From Clusia tigrina (taxonomy: Eukaryota; Arthropoda; Insecta; Diptera; Clusiidae), in the NCBI GenBank assembly GCA_920105625.2, contig OV050031.1, positions 50,238,205-50,302,204 on the forward strand: a DNA stretch of 64,000 nucleotides, read 5' to 3'. Under the pieces are notes generated by a model. It was not told the origin of the DNA and made no database searches. It worked only from the letters and a program-made list of their open reading frames with translations. Shown here piece after piece: positions 1-15,900 of this stretch (position 1 is its first letter; the number at the start of each line of letters is the position of its first letter). Both the position numbers and the translations under genes were made by a program.

Positions 1-3000
1 CAACTTAAAAATTCACTAACTTTTATACTGTGCGTAATATAATTATCAAAGTTTGCAATATTGAAATGCTGTAACTTTTTAATGGTGCTTCATAAAAACT
101 TTAAATTTTGTGACAATAAAGTACTATTGTCAATTTGAGATATCGGTATAACAGTGCTTCCCTTGAGTAAAAAATAAAACAATGATACAACTTCAAAGTT
201 CACTAACTTTTATACTGTGTGTAACATAACTATCAAAGTTTGCAATATTGAAATGCTGTAACTTTTTACTGGAGCGTCATAAAACCTTGAAATTTTGTGA
301 AAATAAAGTACTATTGTCAATTTAAAATATCGGTATAACAGTGCTACCTTTGAATAAAAAATGAAACACTGAAGCAACTTAAAAATTCACTAACTTTTAT
401 ACTGTGCGTAATATAACTATCAAAGTTTGCAACATTGAAACGCTGTAACTTTTTACTGGTGCGTCATAAGAACTTGAAATTATGTGACAATAAAGTTTTC
501 TTGTGAATTTGAAATATCGGTATAAAAGTGCTTCCCTTGAGTAAAGAATGAAACACTGATGCAACTTAAATTTCACAATCTTTTATACTGTGCGTAATAT
601 AACTATCAAAGTTTGCAACATTGAAATGCTGTAACTTTGTATATGTGCGTCATAAGACCTTGAAATTTTTTGACAATAAAGTACTAATGTCAATTTAAAA
701 TATCTGTATAACAGAGCTACCTTTGAGTAAAATATGAAACACTGATGCAACTTCAAAATTCACTAAGTTTTATACTGTGCGTTATACAACTATCAAAGTT
801 TGCAACATTGAAATGCTGTAACTGTTTACTGGAGCGTCATAAAACCTTGAAATTTTGTGACAATAAAGTTTTCTTGTGAATTTGAAATATCGGTATAAAA
901 GTGCTTCCCTTGAGTAAAGAATGATACACTGATGCAACTTAAATTTCACAAACTTTTATACTGTGCGTAATATAACTATCAAAGTTTGCAACATTGAAAT
1001 GCTGTAACTTTTTACATGTGCGTCATAAGACCTTGAAAGTTTTTGACAATAAAGTACTATTGTCAATTTAAGATATCGGTATAACAGTGCTACCTTTGAG
1101 TAAAAAATGAAACACTGATGCAACTTCAAAATTCATTAAATTTTATGCTGTGCGAAATGTAACTATCAAAGTTTGCAACATTGAAATGCTGTAACTGTTT
1201 ACTGGAGCGTCATAAAACCTTGAAATTTTGTGACAATAAAGTACTATTGTCAATTTAAAATATTGGTATAACAGTGCTACCTTTGAGTAAAAAATGAAAC
1301 ACTGAAGCAACTTAAAAATTCACTAGCTTTTATACTGTGCGTAATATAACTATCAAAGTTTGCAACATTGAAATGCTGTAACTTTTTACTGGTGCGTCAT
1401 AAGAACTTGAAATTTTGTGACAATAAAGTACTCTTGTCAATTTGAAATATGGGTATAACAGTGCTTCCCTTGAGTAAATGATGAAACACTGATGCAACTT
1501 AAAAATTCTCAAACTTTTATACTGTGCGTAATATGACTATCAAAGTTTGCAACATTGAAATGCTGTAACTTTTTACATGTGCGTCATAAGACCTTGAAAT
1601 TTTTTGACAATAAAGTACTAATGTCAAATTAAAATATCGGTATAACAGTGCTACCTTTGAGTAAAATATGAAACACTGATGCAACTTCAAAATTCACTAA
1701 GTTTTATACTGTGCGTTATATAACTATCAAAGTTTGCAACATTGAAATGCTGTAACTTTTTACTGGTGCGTCATAAGAACTTGAAATTTTGTGACAATAA
1801 AGTACTCTTGTCAGTTTGAAATATCGGTATAACAGTGCTTCCCTTGAGTAAAGAATGAAACACAAATGCAACTTCAAAATTCATTAAATTTTATACTTTG
1901 CGAAATATAACTATCAAAGTTTGCAACATTGAAATGCTGTAACTTTTTATTGCAGCGTCATAAAACCTTGAAATTTTGTGACAATAAAGTACTCTTGTCA
2001 ATTTGAAATATCGGTATAACAGTGCTTCCCTTGAGTAAAGAATGAAACACTAATGCAACTTAAAAATTCACAAACTTTTATACTGTGCGTAATATAACTA
2101 TCAAAGTTTGCAATATTGAAATGCTGTAACTTTTTACATGTGCGTCATAAGACCTTGAAACTTTTTGACAATAAAGTACTATTGTCAATTTAAAATATCG
2201 GTATAACAGTGCTATCTTTGAGTAAAAAATGAAACACTGATGCAACTTCAAAATTCAATAAGTTTTACACTGTGCGTTATATAATTATCAAAGTTTGCAA
2301 TATTGAAATGCTGTAGCTTTTTACTGGAGCGTCATAATACCTTGAAATTTTGTGACAATAAAGAACTATTGTCAATTTAAAATATCGGTATAACAGTGCT
2401 ACCTTTGAGTATAAAATGAAACACTGATGCAACTTCAAAATTCACTAACTTTTATACTGTGCGTAATATAACTATCAAAGTTTGCAATATTGAAATGCTG
2501 TAACTTTTTACTGGAGCGTCATAATACCTTCAAATTTTGTTACCATAAAGTACTATTGTCAATTTCAAATATCGGCATAACAGTGCTACTCTTGAGTAAA
2601 AAATAAAACACTGATGTAACTTCAAATTTCACTAACTTTTATATTGTGCGTAATATAACTAAAAAAGTTTGCAACATTGAAATGCTGTAACTTTTTAATG
2701 GTGCTTCATAAAAACTTTAAATTTTGTGAAAATAAAGTACTATTGTCAATTTAAAATATCGGTATAACAGTGCTATCTTTGAGTAAAAAATGAAACACTG
2801 AAGCAACTTAAAAATTCACTAACTTTTATACTGTGCGTAATATAACTATCAAAGTTTACAACATTGAAATGCTGTAACTTTTTACTGGTGCGTCATAAGA
2901 ACTTGAAATTATGTGACAATAAAGTTTTCTTGTGAATTTGAAATATCGGTATAAAAGCGCTTCCCTTGGGTAAAGAATGAAACACTGATGCAACTTAAAT

Positions 3001-5572
3001 TTCACAATCTTTTATACTGTGCGTAATATGACTATCAAAGTTTGCAACATTGAAATGCTGTAACTTTTTACATGTGCGTCATAAGACCTTGAAATTTTTT
3101 GACAATAAAGTACTATTGTCAATTTGTAATATCGGTAAAACCGTGCTACACTTGAGTAAAAAATGAAACACTGATGCAACTTCAAAATTCACTAACTTTT
3201 ATACTGTGCGTAATATAACTATCAAAGTTTGCAACATTGAAATGCTGTAACTTTTTACTGGTGCGTCATAAAACCTCGAAATTTTGTGACAATAAAATTC
3301 TATTGTCAATTTGAAATATCGGTAAAACCGTGCTACACTTGAGTAAAAAATGAAACACTGATGCAACTACAAAATTCAATAACTTTTATACTGTGCGAAA
3401 TATAACTATTAAAGTTTGCAACATTGAAATGCTGTAACTTTTTATTGGAGCGTCATAAAACCTTGAAAGTTTGTGACAATAAAGTACTATTGTCAATTTA
3501 AAATATCGGTATAACAGTGCTACCTTTGAGTAAAAAATGAAACAATGATGCAACTTCAAAATTCACTAAGTTTTATACAGTGCGTTATATAACTATCAAA
3601 GTTTGCAACATTGAAATGCTGTAACTTTTTACTGGTGCGTCATAAAACCTCGAAATTTTGTGACAATAAAGTACTATTTTTCAATTTGAGATATCGGAAT
3701 AACAGTGCTTCCCTTGAGTAAAGAATGAAACACTGATGCAACTTAAAAATTCACAAACTTTTATACTGTGCGTAATATAACTATCAAAGTTTGCAATATT
3801 GAAATGCTGTAACTTTTTACATGTGCGTCATAAGACCTTGAAATTTTTTGACAATAAAGTACTATTGTCAATTTAAAAGATCGGTATAACAGTGCTACCT
3901 TTGAGTAAAAAATGAAACACTGATGCAACTTAAAAATTCACAAACTTTTATACTGTGCGTAATATAATTATCAAAGTTTGCAACATTGAAATGCAGTAAC
4001 TTTTTACTGGTGCGTCATAAAACCTCGAAATTTTGTGACAATAAAATTCTATTGTCTATTTGAAATATCGGTAAAACAGGGCTACCCTTGAGTAAAAATC
4101 AAACACTGATGCAACTACAAAATTCACTAACTTTTAACTGTGAATAATATAACTACCAAAGTTTTCAACATTGAAATGATGTAACTTTTTACTGGAGCGT
4201 CATAAGACCTAGAAATGTTGTGATAATAATATACTATTATCAATTTGAGATATCGGTATAACAGTGCTAACCTTGCGTAAAAATGAAACTCTGATGAAAC
4301 TTCAAAATTCACTAACTTTTATACTGTGCGGAATATAACTATCAAAGTTTGCAACATTGAAATGCTGTAACTTTTTACTGGTGCGTCATAAAACCTCGAA
4401 ATTTTGTGACAATAAAATTCTATTGTCAATTTGAAATATCGGTAAAACAGTGCTACCCTTGAGTAGAAAATGAAACCCTGATACAACTACAAAATTCAGT
4501 AACTTTTATACTGTGCGTAATATAACTATCAAAGTTTGCAACATTGAAATGCTGTCATTTTTTATTGGTGCGTCATACGACCTTGAAATTTTGTGACAAT
4601 AAAGTACTATTTTTCAATTTGAGGTATCGGAATAACAGTGCTTCCCTTGAGTAAAGAATGAAACACTGATGCAACTTAAAAATTCACAAACTTTTATACT
4701 GTGCGTAATATAACTATCAAAGTTTGCAACATTGAAATGCTGTAACTTTTTACATGTGCGTCATAAGACCTTGAAATTTTTTGACAATAAAGTACTATTG
4801 TCAATTTGTAATATCGGTAAAACCGTGCTACACTTGAGTAAAAAATGAAACACTGATGCAACTATAAAATTCAGTAACTTTTATACTGTGCGTAATATAA
4901 CTATCAAAGTTTGCAACATTGAAATGCTGTCATTTTTTATTGGTGCGTCATACGACCTTGAAATTTTGTGACAATAAAGTACTATCTTTCAATTTGAGAT
5001 ATCGGAATAACAGTGCTACCCTTGAGTAAAAAGTGAAACACTGATGCAACTTCAAAATTCACTAAGTTTTATACTGTGCGTTATATAACTATCAAAGTTT
5101 GCAACATTGAAATGCTGTAACTTTTTACTGGAGCGTCATAAGACCTAGAAATTTTGTGATAATAATATACTATTATCAATTTGAGATATCGGTATAACAG
5201 TGCTAACCTTGCGTAAAAATGAAACTCTGATGAAACTTCAAAATTCACTAACTTTTATACTGTGCGTAATATAACTATCAAAGTTTGCAACATTGAAATG
5301 CTGTAACTTTTTACTGGTGCGTCATAAAACCTCGAAATTTTGTGACAATAAAAGTCTATTGTCAATTTGAAATATCGGTAAAACCGTGCTACACTTGAGT
5401 AAAAAATGAAACACTGATGCAACTACAAAATTCAATAACTTTTATACTGTGCGAAATATAACTATTAAAGTTTGCAACATTGAAATGCTGTAACTTTTTA
5501 CTGGTGCGTCATAAGAACTTGAAATTATGTGACAATAAAGTTTTCTTGTGAATTTGAAATATCGGTATAAAA

Positions 5573-8500
5573 GCGCTTCCCTTGAGTAAAGAATGAAACA
5601 CTGATGCAACTTAAATTTCACAATCTTTTATACTGTGCGTAATATGACTATCAAAGTTTGCAACATTGAAATGCTGTAACTTTTTACATGTGCGTCATAA
5701 GACCTTGAAATTTTTTGACAATAAAGTACTATTGTCAATTTGTAATATCGGTAAAACCGTGCTACACTTGAGTAAAAAATGAAACACTGATGCAACTTCA
5801 AAATTCACTAACTTTTATACTGTGCGTAATATAACTATCAAAGTTTGCAACATTGAAATGCTGTAACTTTTTACTGGTGCGTCATAAAACCTCGAAATTT
5901 TGCGACAATAAAATTCTATTGTCAATTTGAAATATCGGTAAAACAGTGCTACCCTTGAGTAGAAAATGAAACCCTGATGCAACTACAAAATTCAGTAACT
6001 TTTATACTGTGCGTAATATAACTATCAAAGTTTGCAACATTGAAATGCTGTCATTTTTTATTGGTGCGTCATACGACCTTGAAATTTTGTGACAATAAAG
6101 TACTATTTTTCAATTTGAGATATCGGAATAACAGTGCTTCCCTTGAGTAAAGAATGAAACACTGATGCAACTTAAAAATTCACAAACTTTTATACTGTGC
6201 GTAATATAACTATCAAAGTTTGCAACATTGAAATGCTGTAACTTTTTACATGTGCGTCATAAGACCTTGTAATTTTTTGACAATAAAGTACTATTGTTAA
6301 TTTGTAATATCGGTAAAACCGTGCTACACTTGAGTAAAAAATGAAACACTGATGCAACTTCTAAATTCACTAACTTTTATACTGTGCGTAATATAACTAT
6401 CAAAGTTTGCAACATTGAAATGCTGTAACTTTTTACTGGTGCGTCATAAAACCTCGAAATTTTGTGGCAATAAAATTCTATTGTCAATTTGAAATATCGG
6501 TAAAACCGTGCTACACTTGAGTAAAAAATGAAACACTGATGCAACTACAAAATTCAATAACTTTTATACTGTGCGAAATATAACTATTAAAGTTTGCAAC
6601 ATTGAAATGCTGTAACTTTTTACTGGTGCGTCATAAGAACTTGAAATTATGTGACAATAAAGTTTTCTTGTGAATTTGAAATATCGGTATAAAAGCGCTT
6701 CCCTTGAGTAAAGAATGAAACACTGATGCAACTTAAATTTCACAATCTTTTATACTGTGCGTAATATGACTATCAAAGTTTGCAACATTGAAATGCTGTA
6801 ACTTTTTACATGTGCGTCATAAGACCTTGAAATTTTTTGACAATAAAGTACTATTGTCAATTTGTAATATCGGTAAAACCGTGCTACACTTGAGTAAAAA
6901 ATGAAACACTGATGCAACTTCAAAATTCACTAACTTTTATACTGTGCGTAATATAACTATCAAAGTTTGCAACATTGAAATGCTGTAACTTTTTACTGGT
7001 GCGTCATAAAACCTCGAAATTTTGTGACAATAAAATTCTATTGTCAATTTGAAATATCGGTAAAACAGTGCTACCCTTGAGTAGAAAATGAAACCCTGAT
7101 GCAACTACAAAATTCAGTAACTTTTATACTGTGCGTAATATAACTATCAAAGTTTGCAACATTGAAATGCTGTCATTTTTTATTGGTGCGTCATACGACC
7201 TTGAAATTTTGTGACAATAAAGTACTATTTTTCAATTTGAGATATCGGAATAACAGTGCTTCCCTTGAGTAAAGAATGAAACACTGATGCAACTTAAAAA
7301 TTCACAAACTTTTATACTGTGCGTAATATAACTATCAAAGTTTGCAACATTGAAATGCTGTAACTTTTGACATGTGCGTCATAAGACCTTGAAATTTTTT
7401 GACAATAAAGTACTATTGTCAATTTGTAATATCGGTAAAACCGTGCTACACTTGAGTAAAGAATGAAACACTGATGCAACTTAAAAATTCACAAACTTTT
7501 ATACTGTGCGTAATATAACTATCAAAGTTTGCAACATTGAAATGCTGTAACTTTTTACATGTGCGTCATAAGACCTTGAAATTTTTTGACAATAAAGTAC
7601 TATTGTTAATTTGTAATATCGGTAAAACCGTGCTACACTTGAGTAAAAAATGAAACACTGATGCAACTTCTAAATTCACTAACTTTTATACTGTGCGTAA
7701 TATAACTATCAAAGTTTGCAACATTGAAATGCTGTAACTTTTTACTGGTGCGTCATAAAACCTCGAAATTTTGTGGCAATAAAATTCTATTGTCAATTTG
7801 AAATATCGGTAAAACCGTGCTACACTTGAGTAAAAAATGAAACACTGATGCAACTACAAAATTCAATAACTTTTATACTGTGCGAAATATAACTATTAAA
7901 GTTTGCAACATTGAAATGCTGTAACTTTTTACTGGTGCGTCATAAGAACTTGAAATTATGTGACAATAAAGTTTTCTTGTGAATTTGAAATATCGGTATA
8001 AAAGCGCTTCCCTTGAGTAAAGAATGAAACACTGATGCAACTTAAATTTCACAATCTTTTATACTGTGCGTAATATGACTATCAAAGTTTGCAACATTGA
8101 AATGCTGTAACTTTTTACATGTGCGTCATAAGACCTTGAAATTTTTTGACAATAAAGTACTATTGTCAATTTGTAATATCGGTAAAACCGTGCTACACTT
8201 GAGTAAAAAATGAAACACTGATGCAACTTCAAAATTCACTAACTTTTATACTGTGCGTAATATAACTATCAAAGTTTGCAACATTGAAATGCTGTAACTT
8301 TTTACTGGTGCGTCATAAAACCTCGAAATTTTGTGACAATAAAATTCTATTGTCAATTTGAAATATCGGTAAAACCGTGCTACACTTGAGTAAAAAATGA
8401 AACACTGATGCAACTACAAAATTCAATAACTTTTATACTGTGCGAAATATAACTATTAAAGTTTGCAACATTGAAATGCTGTAACTTTTTATTGGAGCGT

Positions 8501-11500
8501 CATAAAACCTTGAAAGTTTGTGACAATAAAGTACTATTGTCAATTTAAAATATCGGTATAACAGTGCTACCTTTGAGTAAAAAATGAAACAATGATGCAA
8601 CTTCAAAATTCACTAAGTTTTATACAGTGCGTTATATAACTATCAAAGTTTGCAACATTGAAATGCTGTAACTTTTTACTGGTGCGTCATAAAACCTCGA
8701 AATTTTGTGACAATAAAATTCTATTGTCAATTTGAAATATCGGTAAAACAGTGCTATCTTTGAGTAAAAAATGAAACACTGATGCAACTATAAAATTCAG
8801 TAACTTTTATACTGTGCGTAATATAACTATCAAAGTTTGCAACATTGAAATGCTGTCATTTTTTATTGGTGCGTCATACGACCTTGAAATTTTGTGACAA
8901 TAAAGTACTATCTTTCAATTTGAAATATCGGAATAACAGTGCTACCCTTGAGTAAAAAGTGAAACACTGATGCAACTTCAAAATTCACTAAGTTTTATAC
9001 TGTGCGTTATATAACTATCAAAGTTTGCAACATTGAAATGCTGTAACTTTTTACTGGTGCGTCATTAAACCTAGAAATTTTGTGACAATAAAATTCTATT
9101 GTCTATTTGAAATATCGGTAAAACAGTGCTACCCTTGAGTAAAAATCAAACACTGATGCAACTACAAAATTCACTAACATTTATACTGTGAGTAATATAA
9201 CTATCAAAGTTTGCAACATTGAATGCTGTAACTTTTTACTGGAGCGTCATAAGACCTTGTAATTTTGTGATAATAATGTACTATTGTCAATTTGAGATAT
9301 CGGTATAACAGTGCTACCCTTGCGTAAAAATGAAACTCTGATGAAACTTCAAAATTCACTAACTTTTATACTGTGCGGAATATAACAATCAAAGTTTGCA
9401 ACATTGAAATGCTGTCATTTTTTATTGGTGCGTCATACCACCTTGAAATTTTGTGACAATAAAGTACTATTTTTCAATTTGAGATATCGGAATAACAGTG
9501 CTTCCCTTGAGTAAAGAATGAAACACTGATGCAACTTAAAAATTCACAAACTTTTATACTGTGCGTAATATAATTATCAAAGTTTGCAACATTGAAATGC
9601 AGTAACTTTTTACTGGTGCGTCATAAAACCTCGAAATTTTGTGACAATAAAATTCTATTGTCAATTTGAAATATCGGTAAAACAGTGCTACCCTTGAGTA
9701 GAAAATGAAACCCTGATACAACTACAAAATTCACTAACTTTTATACTGTGCGGAATATAACTATCAAAGTTTGCAATATTGAAATGCTGTAACTTTTTAC
9801 ATGTGTGTCATAAGACCTTGAAATTTTTTGACAATAAAGTACTATTGTCAATTTAAAAGATCGGTATAACAGTGCTACCTTTGAGTAAAAAATGAAACAC
9901 TGATGCAACTTAAAAATTCACAAACTTTTATACTGTGCGTAATATAATTATCAAAGTTTGCAACATTGAAATGCAGTAACTTTTTACTGGTGCGTCATAA
10001 AACCTCGAAATTTTGTGACAATAAAATTCTATTGTCTATTTGAAATATCGGTAAAACAGGGCTACCCTTGAGTAAAAATCAAACACTGATGCAACTACAA
10101 AATTCACTAACTTTTAACTGTGAATAATATAACTATCAAAGTTTGCAACATTGAAATGATGTAACTTTTTACTGGAGCGTCATAAGACCTAGAAATTTTG
10201 TGATAATAATATACTATTATCAATTTGAGATATCGGTATAACAGTGCTAACCTTGCGTAAAAATGAAACTCTGATGAAACTCTGATGAAACTTCAAAATT
10301 CACTAACTTTTATACTGTGCGGAATATAACTATCAAAGTTTGCAACATTGAAATGCTGTAACTTTTTACTGGTGCGTCATAAAACCTCGAAATTTTGTGA
10401 CAATAAAATTCTATTGTCAATTTGAAATATCGGTAAAACAGTGCTACCCTTGAGTAGAAAATGAAACCCTGATACAACTACAAAATTCAGTAACTTTTAT
10501 ACTGTGCGTAATATAACTATCAAAGTTTGCAACATTGAAATGCTGTCATTTTTTATTGGTGCGTCATACGACCTTGAAATTTTGTGACAATAAAGTACTA
10601 TTGTCAATTTGTAATATCGGTAAAACCGTGCTACACTTGAGTAAAAAATGAAACACTGATGCAACTTCAAAATTCACTAACTTTTATACTGTGCGTAATA
10701 TAACTATCAAAGTTTGCAACATTGAAATGCTGTAACTTTTTACTGGTGCGTCATAAAACCTCGAAATTTTGTGACAATAAAATTCTATTGTCAATTTGAA
10801 ATATCGGTAAAACCGTGCTACACTTGAGTAAAAAATGAAACAGTGATGCAACTACAAAATTCAATAACTTTTATACTGTGCGAAATATAACTATTAAAGT
10901 TTGCAACATTGAAATGCTGTAACTTTTTACTGGTGCGTCATAAGAACTTGAAATTATGTGACAATAAAGTTTTCTTGTGAATTTGAAATATCGGTATAAA
11001 AGCGCTTCCCTTGAGTAAAGAATGAAACACTGATGCAACTTAAATTTCACAATCTTTTATACTGTGCGTAATATGACTATCAAAGTTTGCAACATTGAAA
11101 TGCTGTAACTTTTTACATGTGCGTCATAAGACCTTGAAATTTTTTGACAATAAAGTACTATTGTCAATTTGTAATATCGGTAAAACCGTGCTACACTTGA
11201 GTAAAAAATGAAACACTGATGCAACTTCAAAATTCACTAACTTTTATACTGTGCGTAATATAACTATCAAAGTTTGCAACATTGAAATGCTGTAACTTTT
11301 TACTGGTGCGTCATAAAACCTCGAAAGTTTGTGACAATAAAATTCTATTGTCAATTTGAAATATCGGTAAAACCGTGCTACACTTGAGTAAAAAATGAAA
11401 CACTGATGCAACTACAAAATTCAATAACTTTTATACTGTGCGAAATATAACTATTAAAGTTTGCAACATTGAAATGCTGTAACTTTTTATTGGAGCGTCA

Positions 11501-12922
11501 TAAAACCTTGACAGTTTGTGACAATAAAGTACTATTGTCAATTTAAAATATCGGTATAACAGTGCTACCTTTGAGTAAAAAATGAAACAATGATGCAACT
11601 TCAAAATTCACTAAGTTTTATACAGTGCGTTATATAACTATCAAAGTTTGCAACATTGAAATGCTGTAACTTTTTACTGGTGCGTCATAAAACCTCGAAA
11701 TTTTGTGACAATAAAATTCTATTGTCAATTTGAAATATCGGTAAAACAGTGCTATCCTTGAGTAAAAAATGAAACACTGATGCAACTATAAAATTCAGTA
11801 ACTTTTATACTGTGCGTAATATAACTATCAAAGTTTGCAACATTGAAATGCTGTCATTTTTTATTTGTGCGTCATACGACCTTGAAATTTTGTGACAATA
11901 AAGTACTATCTTTCAATTTGAAATATCGGAATAACAGTGCTACCCTTGAGTAAAAAGTGAAACACTGATGCAACTTCAAAATTCACTAAGTTTTATACTG
12001 TGCGTTATATAACTATCAAAGTTTGCAACATTGAAATGCTGTAACTTTTTACTGGTGCGTCATTAAACCTAGAAATTTTGTGACAATAAAATTCTATTGT
12101 CTATTTGAAATATCGGTAAAACAGTGCTACCCTTGAGTAAAAATCAAACACTGATGCAACTACAAAATTCACTAACATTTATACTGTGAGTAATATAACT
12201 ATCAAAGTTTGCAACATTGAATGCTGTAACTTTTTACTGGAGCGTCATAAGACCTTGTAATTTTGTGATAATAATGTACTATTGTCAATTTGAGATATCG
12301 GTATAACAGTGCTACCCTTGCGTAAAAATGAAACTCTGATGAAACTTCAAAATTCACTAACTTTTATACTGTGCGGAATATAACAATCAAAGTTTGCAAC
12401 ATTGAAATGCTGTCATTTTTTATTGGTGCGTCATACCACCTTGAAATTTTGTGACAATAAAGTACTATTTTTCAATTTGAGATATCGGAATAACAGTGCT
12501 TCCCTTGAGTAAAGAATGAAACACTGATGCAACTTAAAAATTCACAAACTTTTATACTGTGCGTAATATAACTATCAAAGTTTGCAATATTGAAATGCTG
12601 TAACTTTTTACATGTGCGTCATAAGACCTTGAAATTTTTTGACAATAAAGTACTATTGTCAATTTAAAAGATCGGTATAACAGTGCTACCTTTGAGTAAA
12701 AAATGAAACACTGATGCAACTTAAAAATTCACAAACTTTTATACTGTGCGTAATATAATTATCAAAGTTTGCAACATTGAAATGCAGTAACTTTTTACTG
12801 GTGCGTCATAAAACCTCGAAATTTTGTGACAATAAAATTCTATTGTCTATTTGAAATATCGGTAAAACAGGGCTACCCTTGAGTAAAAATCAAACACTGA
12901 TGCAACTACAAAATTCACTAAC
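5573..12922. repeat. Short segmental duplications within satellite (1.1, 1.3 and 3.0 kb spacing)
   Basis: A distinctive monomer variant containing AAAAGCGCTTCCCTTGAG is found near 5573, 6693, 8003 and 11003, with a near copy at 2959. Its spacings of 1120, 1310 and 3000 bp correspond to about 6, 7 and 16 monomers. A second marker, GACCTTGTAATTTTGTGATA, lies at 9253 and 12251, 2998 bp apart, which supports the same 3.0-kb duplication. The intervening monomer order is largely conserved between copies. Edges were judged by eye and are approximate. Confidence 0.75.
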
Positions 12923-15900
12923 TTTTAACTGTGAATAATATAACTATCAAAGTTTGCAACATTGAAATGATGTAACTTTTTACTGGAGCGTCATAAGACC
13001 TAGAAATTTTGTGATAATAATATACTATTATCAATTTGAGATATCGGTATAACAGTGCTAACCTTGCGTAAAAATGAAACTCTGATGAAACTTCAAAATT
13101 CACTAACTTTTATACTGTGCGGAATATAACTATCAAAGTTTGCAACATTGAAATGCTGTAACTTTTTACTGGTGCGTCATAAAACCTCGAAATTTTGTGA
13201 CAATAAAATTCTATTGTCAATTTGAAATATCGGTAAAACAGTGCTACCCTTGAGTAGAAAATGAAACCCTGATACAACTACAAAATTCAGTAACTTTTAT
13301 ACTGTGCGTAATATAACTATCAAAGTTTGCCACATTGAAATGCTGTAACTTTTTACTGGTGCGTCATAAAACCTCGAAATTTTGTGACAATAAAATTCTA
13401 TTGTCAATTTGAAATATCGGTAAAACCGTGCTACACTTGAGTAAAAAATGAAACACTGATGCAACTACAAAATTCAATAACTTTTATACTGTGCGAAATA
13501 TAACTATTAAAGTTTGCAACATTGAAATGCTGTAACTTTTTATTGGAGCGTCATAAAACCTTGAAAGTTTGTGACAATAAAGTACTATTGTCAATTTAAA
13601 ATATCGGTATAACAGTGCTACCTTTGAGTAAAAAATGAAACAATGATGCAACTTCAAAATTCACTAAGTTTTATACAGTGCGTTATATAACTATCAAAGT
13701 TTGCAACATTGAAATGCTGTAACTTTTTACTGGTGCGTCATAAAACCTCGAAATTTTGTGACAATAAAATTCTATTGTCAATTTGAAATATCGGTAAAAC
13801 AGTGCTATCCTTGAGTAAAAAATGAAACACTGATGCAACTATAAAATTCAGTAACTTTTATACTGTGCGTAATATAACTATCAAAGTTTGCAACATTGAA
13901 ATGCTGTCATTTTTTATTGGTGCGTCATACGACCTTGAAATTTTGTGACAATAAAGTACTATCTTTCAATTTGAAATATCGGAATAACAGTGCTACCCTT
14001 GAGTAAAAAGTGAAACACTGATGCAACTTCAAAATTCACTAAGTTTTATACTGTGCGTTATATAACTATCAAAGTTTGCAACATTGAAATGCTGTAACTT
14101 TTTACTGGTGCGTCATTAAACCTAGAAATTTTGTGACAATAAAATTCTATTGTCTATTTGAAATATCGGTAAAACAGTGCTACCCTTGAGTAAAAATCAA
14201 ACACTGATGCAACTACAAAATTCACTAACATTTATACTGTGAGTAATATAACTATCAAAGTTTGCAACATTGAATGCTGTAACTTTTTACTGGAGCGTCA
14301 TAAGACCTTGTAATTTTGTGATAATAATGTACTATTGTCAATTTGAGATATCGGTATAACAGTGCTACCCTTGCGTAAAAATGAAACTCTGATGAAACTT
14401 CAAAATTCACTAACTTTTATACTGTGCGGAATATAACAATCAAAGTTTGCAACATTGAAATGCTGTCATTTTTTATTGGTGCGTCATACCACCTTGAAAT
14501 TTTGTGACAATAAAGTACTATTTTTCAATTTGAGATATCGGAATAACAGTGCTTCCCTTGAGTAAAGAATGAAACACTGATGCAACTTAAAAATTCACAA
14601 ACTTTTATACTGTGCGTAATATAACTATCAAAGTTTGCAATATTGAAATGCTGTAACTTTTTACATGTGCGTCATAAGACGTTGAAATTTTTTGACAATA
14701 AAGTACTATTGTCAATTTAAAAGATCGGTATAACAGTGCTACCTTTGAGTAAAAAATGAAACACTGATGCAACTTAAAAATTCACAAACTTTTATACTGT
14801 GCGTAATATAATTATCAAAGTTTGCAACATTGAAATGCAGTAACTTTTTACTGGTGCGTCATAAAACCTCGAAATTTTGTGACAATAAAATTCTATTGTC
14901 TATTTGAAATATCGGTAAAACAGGGCTACCCTTGAGTAAAAATCAAACACTGATGCAACTACAAAATTCACTAACTTTTAACTGTGAATAATATAACTAT
15001 CAAAGTTTGCAACATTGAAATGATGTAACTTTTTACTGGAGCGTCATAAGACCTAGAAATTTTGTGATAATAATATACTATTATCAATTTGAGATATCGG
15101 TATAACAGTGCTAACCTTGCGTAAAAATGAAACTCTGATGAAACTTCAAAATTCACTAATTTTTATACTGTGCGGAATATAACTATCAAAGTTTGCAACA
15201 TTGAAATGCTGTAACTTTTTACTGGTGCGTCATAAAACCTCGAAATTTTGTGACAATAAAATTCTATTGTCAATTTGAAATATCGGTAAAACAGTGCTAC
15301 CCTTGAGTAGAAAATGAAACCCTGATACAACTACAAAATTCAGTAACTTTTATACTGTGCGTAATATAACTATCAAAGTTTGCAACATTGAAATGCTGTC
15401 ATTTTTTATTGGTGCGTCATACGACCTTGAAATTTTGTGACAATAAAGTACTATTTTTCAATTTGAGATATCGGAATAACAGTGCTTCCCTTGAGTAAAG
15501 AATGAAACACTGATGCAACTTAAAAATTCACAAACTTTTATACTGTGCGTAATATAACTATCAAAGTTTGCAACATTGAAATGCTGTAACTTTTTACATG
15601 TGCGTCATAAGACCTTGAAATTTTTTGACAATAAAGTACTATTGTCAATTTGTAATATCGGTAAAACCGTGCTACACTTGAGTAAAAAATGAAACACTGA
15701 TGCAACTATAAAATTCAGTAACTTTTATACTGTGCGTAATATAACTATCAAAGTTTGCAACATTGAAATGCTGTCATTTTTTATTGGTGCGTCATACGAC
15801 CTTGAAATTTTGTGACAATAAAGTACTATCTTTCAATTTGAGATATCGGAATAACAGTGCTACCCTTGAGTAAAAAGTGAAACACTGATGCAACTTCAAA

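Noticed and set aside
1330..1512. 60-62-codon minus-strand frames within single satellite monomers (also at 4127, 12918, 14971, 16838, 19036, 20861, 22685, 24001, 29384, 39116, 42945 and 61382)
   Set aside because: They recur only because the DNA repeats, often begin at non-ATG codons, span about one monomer, and are interrupted in neighbouring monomers. No sign of coding constraint.
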